This document shows positions 17,501-23,077 of a DNA stretch of 23,077 nt, piece by piece. The stretch lies in assembly GCA_030265145.1 (NCBI GenBank), contig JARBES010000117.1:22983613-23006689 (forward strand), in the 5' to 3' direction. A model generated the notes under the pieces. That model made no database searches. It saw only the letters and a list, made by a program, of their open reading frames with translations, and was not told the origin of the DNA. The stretch is from Strongylocentrotus pallidus (lineage: Eukaryota > Echinodermata > Echinoidea > Camarodonta > Strongylocentrotidae). The number at the start of each line of letters is the position of its first letter. Positions within the stretch are counted from its first letter, which is position 1. The translations under genes and the position numbers were made by a program.

Positions 17501-19212
17501 TGAAAATAAATGAAACCATTTGTGATATATTTAACTGTAATTTACTTTTTATATTGCCCCTTGCAGGATCGGGCCCTGCATTGCCGATTTCTCTGAGTGT
17601 CGTTGCTATATTTTTCGTAGCTGCACTAGTAATGGTTATCTGCTTTATCAGGAAAAGGTTCGTTCATAATTGATAAAATGATGTTCTGTTTAATGTACAT
17701 AAAGTTGTAGGTAGGAAAATTGCGTTTATGGCCAGTCAATGTTTAAAATGGTATTCAAAATATGTTTTGTGTAAAGTTAAATTGGTTAAATGGTGCAGTA
17801 TTACAGCTTCAAAGGTTGAAGTTTTAGGCAAAAATTATTTACGAGTAGTGCGTTCAAAAAGAAATTATTACTTTGTATTTTGTGAACCGAAAATTCATAA
17901 AAACGCATATGGACGAGATTTAGTAAACGTTAACAAGTTTCACTCCGGTCTCTTAAAATACCGGTTAATCTCTTTGCCGAGGGGCTGGTCATAACAAATT
18001 GTAAATAAAATCTCCAAAGTCTTATTCTTGACGACATCAGGTTTAATCTCACAAACAAAATAAAATATGCTTAATATGCTGTTTTATATTCTAATAAAAA
18101 ATTTAAAAAATCGAATTCCTTGACAATTATTTTTCTCCTTTCTTCTGCTATATTAGGCAAACCCACAACATAAAACCACTTCTTTCATACAAGTGTGAAA
18201 TTCTGAAAATTGCTGAAAATGCGAATTTAAGAAAATTTAAGGTTATTCGAATATTGTCAATAATGGAGACATTCATTGAGAAATGGTATGAAGCCCGCCA
18301 TTTTATTTTTGAACCAAAATTCGAAGTCTTTTAAACGCTGTGTCCAATTAAAAATCTCTTGAATAATCAGAAATGTTTAGAGCTATAGATATCAGTTAAA
18401 TGTATTTTTGAAATTCCTCAATTCTATTTCGTTAATACAGACGTCAACAGCCAGAAAAGCCTATAGCTATGGAATCTGTCCACAAATACGACAACCATGC
18501 CTACAGCTCAAGAATGGATGACGTACTGGACAATACAACAGATACCCGAAGAAATACCAATAGTACTTTCGACAGCAGTACGTGGCGGTCGGCAGCTTCA
18601 ACCATGAACGGAACAGGGGTGAACGACACTCTGGGTGGAAGCCAGCCACCGAATCGTTCGAGTCAAGCATCCAGTGCTTCCAGGTCGGGAGTTCAAGGGG
18701 GAGATCCAGAGAGCAGACATTATTTTGTCCTGAACCCTGGGCGCGCCTCTATGCTGGTGGAGAATGGGGAAGGAGAGGCGAGGAACCCGTATGATCCGGT
18801 AGCGCTGTATGACAACAAGCCAGAGCGCTACACATACATTGAAAATGATGGCTCCTCGATTGCCATGACAACAGGCGATGCTGGGGAAGTAGGGATGGAA
18901 GACAATGGTTATGACCCAGTCACCATAAAAGACGATACCACTGGTGGTTACCAATACGTGGATGACACCGGGGCGACCGTTGCTAATGGTGGTACCAATC
19001 ATGGTGATCTTGCAAGCCCCTACGAATCCGTTGCAATTGGGGAGGCATCCTCGAAATCGAATAAGTCTAACGCGGGGGAGAGAAACGTACCCATACCAGC
19101 GGCGAGGAAAAACATTGCACCAAAACCTAAGGAAAGGATGGTCGACAATGTTTTGTACAAGCCAATGAACGGCGAAAAGATGGTAGACAATGTACTTTAT
19201 AACCCTATTTAA
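12999..19212 (+). CDS. Gene B: MAM-domain single-pass receptor with tyrosine-rich tail (exons 2-8; exon 1 missing)
   Basis: The visible exons are 12999-13154, 14041-14162, 14685-14807, 15659-15737, 16565-16735, 17567-17657 and 18441-19212, 1514 nt in all. Every exon matches gene A in order, phase and (except exon 2, 156 against 147 nt) length, and all are open to TAA at 19210-19212. Domains: one MAM domain, a Thr/Ser-rich stalk, a membrane segment and a long tyrosine-rich tail. No signal-peptide exon of the right phase is visible upstream; it probably lies in the N gap. MAM and stalk differ from A at about 22% of positions, the tail at about 6%. A and B are tandem duplicates with offsets of 8685-8799 bp across the gene. 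Function by analogy: a surface receptor or adhesion protein signalling through its tail; ligand unknown. Confidence 0.83.
13317..13508. mobile_element. ~190-bp insertion in intron 2 of gene B
   Basis: Introns 2 of A and C continue directly across this point, while B has extra sequence starting with a (TATGG)n stretch followed by TATTTATTGAATCATGCATCGC. No clear terminal repeats or target-site duplication were found. It is probably a small repeat of unknown class, inserted after the copies separated. Confidence 0.45.
14041..14162 (+). CDS. Gene B exon 3 (MAM domain middle)
   Basis: The exon is 122 nt, phase 1 to 0, and encodes (G)RFLWADSVGRVGGQKATIA, then TPLFNLTDDEGWLTFWYHLYG. The acceptor is CGGATAG and the donor GGG|GTAAGA. 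Trp again replaces the usual cysteine before LTFWYH, and the NLT glycosylation site is kept. Confidence 0.85.
14551..14674 (+). repeat. CT microsatellite and C-run upstream of gene B exon 4
   Basis: A long interrupted (CT)n tract includes a run of about 12 C near 14629-14641. It ends about 10 nt before the exon 4 acceptor and serves as the polypyrimidine tract. It is longer than the equivalent tract in gene A. Confidence 0.9.
14685..14807 (+). CDS. Gene B exon 4 (MAM domain)
   Basis: The exon is 123 nt, phase 0 to 0, and encodes DGTLEISVCQDGETVHRFDG, then DQGNEWHEQNITVSCGDNPVQ. Both unusual cysteines of gene A and the N-glycosylation site (NIT) are kept. HRFD replaces LSLL of gene A. The donor is CAG|GTAACT. 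Confidence 0.85.
15659..15737 (+). CDS. Gene B exon 5 (MAM domain C-terminal end)
   Basis: The exon encodes ITFTSTISTSVSDVGVDDLY then LYHHLP. It is 79 nt, phase 0 to 1, with acceptor TTCATAG and donor CCAA|GTAAGT. It has the closing MAM motif DVGVDD and no terminal cysteine, as in gene A. Confidence 0.84.
15881..16212 (-). mobile_element. Old tRNA-derived SINE-like repeat in intron 5 of gene B
   Basis: This is the counterpart of the element in gene A intron 5. On the minus strand the head reads TAGTCGAGTGG (close to an A box) and, further on, GTTCTGGGTTTGATTATCG (close to a B box). The body and AATAATAATA-type tail follow. The head is better preserved here than in gene A. Confidence 0.55.
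16565..16735 (+). CDS. Gene B exon 6 (Thr/Ser-rich stalk)
   Basis: The exon is 171 nt, phase 1 to 1. It encodes TTDRVTTTMTESPVTTNDPA, ISPGLTTSVTTIARLTTDTD and ETRQSSTSLSPSLPRK. It is Thr/Ser/Pro-rich like gene A and likely an O-glycosylated spacer. The acceptor is TTGCAG and the donor AAAAG|GTTTGA. Confidence 0.82.
17567..17657 (+). CDS. Gene B exon 7 (transmembrane segment)
   Basis: The exon is 91 nt, phase 1 to 2, and encodes GSGPALPISLSVVAIFFVAA, then LVMVICFIRKR. One residue differs from gene A (Val for Ile). About 210 bp running from the preceding intron into the exon show no difference from gene A that I can see. Confidence 0.9.
18441..19212 (+). CDS. Gene B exon 8 (cytoplasmic tail and stop)
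   Basis: The exon is 772 nt from acceptor AATACAG to TAA. It has the same length and layout as gene A: RQQPEKPIA, then 247 residues. All tyrosine motifs are kept: NPYDPVALYDN, NGYDPVTIKDD, SPYESVAI, VLYKPM and C-terminal VLYNPI. It gains one tyrosine (HKY for HKF). About 15 of 247 residues differ from A, none in the core of a tyrosine motif. A long open frame on the opposite strand (18598-19248) is a shadow. Confidence 0.9.
18784..19014 (+). repeat. Two ~40-residue repeated tyrosine modules in the gene B tail
   Basis: Modules at 18784-18903 and 18904-19014, each YDPV-x-[LI] followed by a Y-x-Y-[IV] pair, with the partial third unit SPYESVAI from 19015. The arrangement is the same as in gene A. 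Confidence 0.7.
19138..19209 (+). repeat. C-terminal tandem motif MVDNVLYKPM / MVDNVLYNPI (gene B)
   Basis: Two ten-residue blocks at 19138-19167 and 19180-19209, separated by NGEK, are identical at the protein level to gene A. Confidence 0.85.
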
Positions 19213-19769
19213 GATAATCAATATTTGTTTAAACTGGAGCTTGGACATTTTTTTTTTTAAGGGAAGAGAAGCTATGAATATGTCAATGCGTTTTGAATAT
19301 TCATATTATTGACGTGAGATCGCCTTAAAGAGAATACACTCACAGATTTGAGGCAGTTGATTTGGTAACCAGATTTTGTACGAATATATGATAATTGTTC
19401 ATGATTAATTTTGTCAGCTAGCTGGAATCTTTCGCAGAGCATGCCAGGAAGAGTGAGTTAGTTCTTCTGTGAAGTAAAAACAAGAAAAATAATCTCACGA
19501 GCAGTTTCAAATCCGTACTGTATTCCCAAGAGATATCATGTTCAAATACTAAATGAAATATGTAGTTATTATTGCAATTAACATGCAATGCATAAGGTGA
19601 TTCGAAAATAGAAACAATTTTTTAACCTCTTTGCAATCGTTAATACAAATAACCAAGATTATACATGTACAACTGTTAAACTAAATCCTGCCTTTTTGCG
19701 ATATGATTATAGCGCCAACTACGTCATATCAGATCGTTGCAATAGACCGGTTTACCAACACAATCAAAT

Positions 19770-20013
19770 AGGCCATTTTCGTAATGTAACCAAATTATAA
19801 AAGTATTTAAATGGCAGAATCCGAACTGCATAAATAAGTTGTTGCCAGGTTGGACAAACATTATGGCTTGACCTACCTAGCAACACTTAATATATGCAGC
19901 TGCATTTTGTCTATTGAAATACTATTATTCTTATCAGGTGAATGAAATAATTTGTATTGAGGTACTTCACAAAGACTTATGCATTAAATTTGGTTACATT
20001 ACGAAAATGGCCT
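19770..20013. mobile_element. 244-bp MITE-like element with 27-bp perfect terminal inverted repeats
   Basis: The left end (19770-19796) and right end (19987-20013) are perfect inverted repeats of 27 bp beginning AGGCCATTTTCGTAATGTAA. The homologous flank of gene A (near 11024) has TCAAATTGATCGATG without the element; here it reads TCAAAT[element]ATTGATCGATG, implying an AT duplication or an insertion bounded by TA. An inner pair GTTGCCAGGT / ACCTAGCAAC adds to the foldback. No open frame is present, so it is a non-autonomous DNA transposon inserted after the A/B duplication. Confidence 0.85.
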
Positions 20014-21471
20014 ATTGATCGATGTTTCTTTCATGATGGGGACATGGTGACGTTTCGGTCTGAAACATTACGTGTTGCTATGTCGGGCAAGCTTTCCGGT
20101 TGTCAATAACAACGTTTGTAATACAGTGTGCATGACATCGGTCTATTCGAATGAAAGGCACTCGTAATTCATGCGTTGATCTATCAGACAAATGGATGGA
20201 TTATACGGGCTAGTTTCTGCGTTGTATGCATTATTTGTGAGCAGGGTTTAATGGAAATATTCTTTCAAAATAAGGTGATAAGAGTTATAAGCAATGTTTC
20301 CTCTTCTTTTTTTCTCATCCTACCTTCATATTCTTTTTGTTTTTATTTCGTGTGGACTGTATATCCTTGCGCATATTATGTTTTTCGAACCCAATAGACT
20401 GAAAAGTGTATTTTATATTTTTGGAAAATAGCACAATTTAATTTTAGAAGTAGATGCTGGCATCTCTGTATATACAAAAGTTTTATAATGTACAGGGTAT
20501 ATAAAACTATTTATCGCAATGCATTATTCTAAAAGTTGTGTAATCTATGTTCATGCCTACAATAATGAGAAATGTATGCAAGTTAAGGTATTGTTATTTT
20601 ATTGGTAGGTCAACAGGTATTCTCGAGCAAACGCTTAATAAAATAGTTCAAGTTCTTAAACTTTCCATTTGATCTAAGAAACACATTACACTATTACCAT
20701 GACAACCATTATATGGGGAAATTTCCAATTTCAAGCAATTTAACGTTTCTTTCTTATTCTAGTAGGCAATTCATTATAAGTTTATGTCTCTTTTGTATTC
20801 ACTTGATTTTGTGAATCCGTTTTTAATAGACAAACGTTTTACTCAGTGTTTGCATCCCTGGTCATCTCGATGACATAAGCAGTTTGCTTGGATATGTATT
20901 TATAGTCACCACCCCTTCCTTTTTAAAGGAAAGAATTGAGTTTAACAATACGTTTATATGTAAAACAAGGATACAATTAAGTGCCATGTTTTTAATAGTG
21001 TAAATGCTTATGCCACGCAGAGATCATGGTGTGTGTAGAACAAAAAAAAACATGGAATGCAATATCTTGTTTCGTAAATATCGACAACGTTTTTCTAAGT
21101 GTACTCAGCCTTTCTCAGCGCAAATTAAAGAACACTAGCACATGCAAAATAATAGTGGGTTAATGAGTTTCATTTTGGCTGATGGTTATCGTTTATATTG
21201 TCTCCAAGATGTATTTGACTTTTGAGCGGTGGTCTTATGTGTGAAGAATAATATTGATGAGGCTAACAGACTAATAAGTGATGAGTTTTAAAAGTAAACG
21301 CACTCTGGGTAATTTTGACTATTTGAAATTGGATCCTGACAAATCTGAAAATGTTATGAAAAGCAAAATCATTCATGACAATTTTGATTTTTTTTTTTCT
21401 GGCAACAAATTCTTTACTTTGTTGTCATTCCTAAGACACTGAACGTGAAAAAAAACGTTATCAATATCTGA

Positions 21472-21688
21472 ATAAGAATAATAAATAATAATATTTAGCT
21501 TTTATATAGCGCTTAATACAATGTCTCTAAACGCTTTACAAATATACTATTACCCCAGTTATTGGATTCAGTGCTTGCACGCACACACTGTGTGCACAAT
21601 CTCCACTCCATGGGGAGCATTCCAGCCAGGCGTTACTTGACGCTCAAAAACTATTTGACCGACGGTCGCATCCTACCGGATGCGATTG
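21472..21688. mobile_element. SINE-family repeat fragment downstream of gene B
   Basis: It starts with an (AAT)n-like run and carries the core TATATAGCGCTTAATACAAT ... TATTACCCCAGTTATTGGATTC ... CTCCACTCCATGGGGAGCATT, the same family as the intron 5 elements. The corresponding site after gene A reads CTGAATAAAGTGCGACTGATG without it. The tRNA-like head is not recognisable, so it looks truncated. It is younger than the A/B duplication. Confidence 0.6.
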
Positions 21689-22124
21689 ATGTATTTCCAT
21701 CATTGAATATTTTTGACCGAATAATTAATTAGTGTCAATTTCTCCTTCCTATTATAAACAATCGAGACAGAAAGTTGAATGGAATATCAAACTCAGCCCA
21801 AATAAAAGCGTATCGTTAAAGTAAGAATATTGCATGATAAGATGTCAGTATTGATGGTGTGTACGTGATGGGTGCGTATGGATGCGTTTCTTCCTATTCT
21901 GTTTTCTCCTTTTTTTCCCACTTTTTTTTCTTTTTCTTTATTTCTTTATTTCTTTTTTGTTATTGAGGGGGGAGAGGGGGTAATATAAAACTAATCAAAG
22001 GAGGTAGCAATTGTCCAGGAGTGACTTTGTCTATCCTTAATTGCTCTGTATATTATGATACAAAATTAATGCGATCATGGAAATTATGTTTTTCCTAATA
22101 CTTTATCTTTCATCTTAAGGCCAT

Positions 22125-22162
<38 letters not shown>
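22125..22162 (+). repeat. GA microsatellite
   Basis: An almost uninterrupted (GA)n run of about 38 bp, with one extra AA near its start. Confidence 0.92.
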
Positions 22163-22166
<4 letters not shown>

Positions 22167-22722
22167 AAATTTAGTTCATCAAGTTTAATGCCCTTTTGAT
22201 ATGGTAGTGTCGCCAATGAGACAGGCCACCTTGATATTTGCACGCTGTGACTAGGTCACATTTTGACAATAGCATTATGACTAATATGATTTCATCCGGG
22301 ACATTGATCTTCACGGGTTACTGACCTTAACGTATGTCACCGATCGGGCTCTTTCTCCAATATTTGAAGTAGCGGCTTTAGAGGAGACTGGGAGCCTAAG
22401 CCCCTTCGGGCCAAAACATTTCTTCAATCCAGGCATATTAAAGTATGATTATTGTCCCTTTTCGGTTTGTAATTGTAAAATGGAATAAAACAAAAAAATA
22501 AAACTACTGTATGTAGGGAGGAGACTAAATAGTCATGTCGCCCTCAATAAACATAGGAGTACACAGAACATGGTATCTCCTTCGTTATACAAATGAAATA
22601 CGATATTGAGAACACGCACGCCCATAGGATAAGTGGAAAGCAATAGGCTGCAATTATTATTATTAAGCCCTTCAACAGATTGAAGGACAGCAGATTTCCA
22701 GATGCATAAACAAGGATTTAAT

Positions 22723-22890
22723 CAAAAGAAAAGAAAGAGATAAAGAAATAAAGAAGCAAGCAAGCAAGCAGAAAAAGAAAGAAAAAAAGAACAGAAAGGC
22801 AAAAAGAAGGAGATTCAAGAAAAGCGGAGAGAGGGCAGTTAGACAAGCAGGCAGTTTTGGGACAGAAGATAAAAATAGAGTAGGAAGGGG
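22723..22890 (+). repeat. Purine-rich low-complexity tract
   Basis: About 170 bp composed largely of A and G (GAAA, GCAA and AAAG units), including (GCAA)n. The open frame on its minus strand (Phe/Leu/Ser-rich) is a by-product of composition. Confidence 0.75.
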
Positions 22891-23077
22891 GTATTGAAAC
22901 ATCATTATATTATCAACTGAGTTGCACTAATCAAATGACATTCAATATGTTTGTCCTTGCTTGATGCTATTTTAAAACGAAAATCAAAGGTGTTTGTCAA
23001 AAAAAGTTATGAAACAGATAGCAACGCAAATCTGGAAGAATAGGACATCTGATTCATGACCCCCCCCCCCTTAATTC

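Larger units (their letters stand above)
19213..22000. other. 3' flank of gene B, homologous to the flank of gene A
   Basis: This is the duplicate of 10414-12680, lengthened by insertions: the 244-bp inverted-repeat element, about 130 bp near 20395-20530, and a SINE-related piece near 21472-21688. No coding exon can be supported. The homology ends at GGTAATATAAAACTAATCAAA near 22000, exactly where the flank of gene A meets the N gap. Confidence 0.6.
22001..23077. other. Right-hand unmatched region, no gene seen
   Basis: This stretch has no counterpart elsewhere in the window, although the missing sequence in the N gap may be its homologue. I find no MAM, signal-peptide or tail exon on either strand. 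It contains a GA microsatellite, a purine-rich tract and a final C-run. Confidence 0.55.

Noticed and set aside
17728-17994. An 88-codon open frame in intron 7 of gene B
   Set aside because: The corresponding gene A sequence is interrupted by indels and stops; its openness reflects the near-identical conversion block rather than coding.
18598-19248. A 216-codon open frame on the minus strand opposite the gene B tail
   Set aside because: It is a shadow of exon 8. The equivalent frame opposite gene A is not open, while the plus-strand frame is conserved in both copies.
22064-22120. Possible first exon of a further downstream copy (MEIMFFLILYLSS)
   Set aside because: It meets a stop immediately after the hydrophobic run and has no GT donor in phase 1.

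Overview
The window is eukaryotic DNA. It is AT-rich, intron-dense, and full of small repeats and microsatellites. Coding exons of 79-172 nt have GT/AG boundaries, and each of the two large genes ends in one 772-nt exon. I infer a marine invertebrate deuterostome, most likely an echinoderm. The reasons are the MAM-receptor type and short repeats with an 'agcgctt...attattaccc...ccactccatggggagcattcc' core, which I associate with sea urchin and sea star genomes. The species cannot be fixed by eye.

The window holds a small cluster of related single-pass membrane receptors, with three gene copies visible. Gene C (minus strand, 811-1651) shows only its signal-peptide exon and first MAM exon, then runs off the left edge. 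Gene A (plus strand, 3811-10413) is complete: eight exons and 527 codons before the stop. Gene B (plus strand, 12999-19212) shows exons 2-8; its signal-peptide exon is not visible and probably lies in the 100-N assembly gap at 12681-12780. C and A are head to head with about 2.16 kb between their start codons. A and B are a direct tandem duplication with a unit of about 8.8 kb, including 2.3-2.8 kb of homologous 3' flank. The sequence after about 22001 is unmatched and contains only purine-rich simple repeats.

The protein layout is: signal peptide; one MAM domain spread over four exons; a Thr/Ser-rich stalk of about 57 residues (one exon); a transmembrane segment (one exon); and a cytoplasmic tail of about 259 residues, nearly all in the last exon. 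The tail carries 12 tyrosines in repeated contexts: two roughly 40-residue modules starting YDPV, an SPYESV motif, and a C-terminal pair VLYKPM / VLYNPI. These resemble SH2-docking motifs (ITIM-like and YxxM). A plausible role is surface recognition or adhesion signalling through tyrosine phosphorylation, but no ligand or pathway can be read from the sequence.

Notable features: MAM and stalk differ by about 22% between A and B while the tail differs by about 6%; the transmembrane exon and its introns form a near-identical block that suggests gene conversion; decayed copies of the phase-symmetric MAM exon 2 lie in the introns of A and C; an insertion in the end of exon 2 of gene A appears to be bypassed by an in-frame upstream donor; and comparing A with B gives filled and empty sites for a 244-bp element with 27-bp terminal inverted repeats and for other small insertions.
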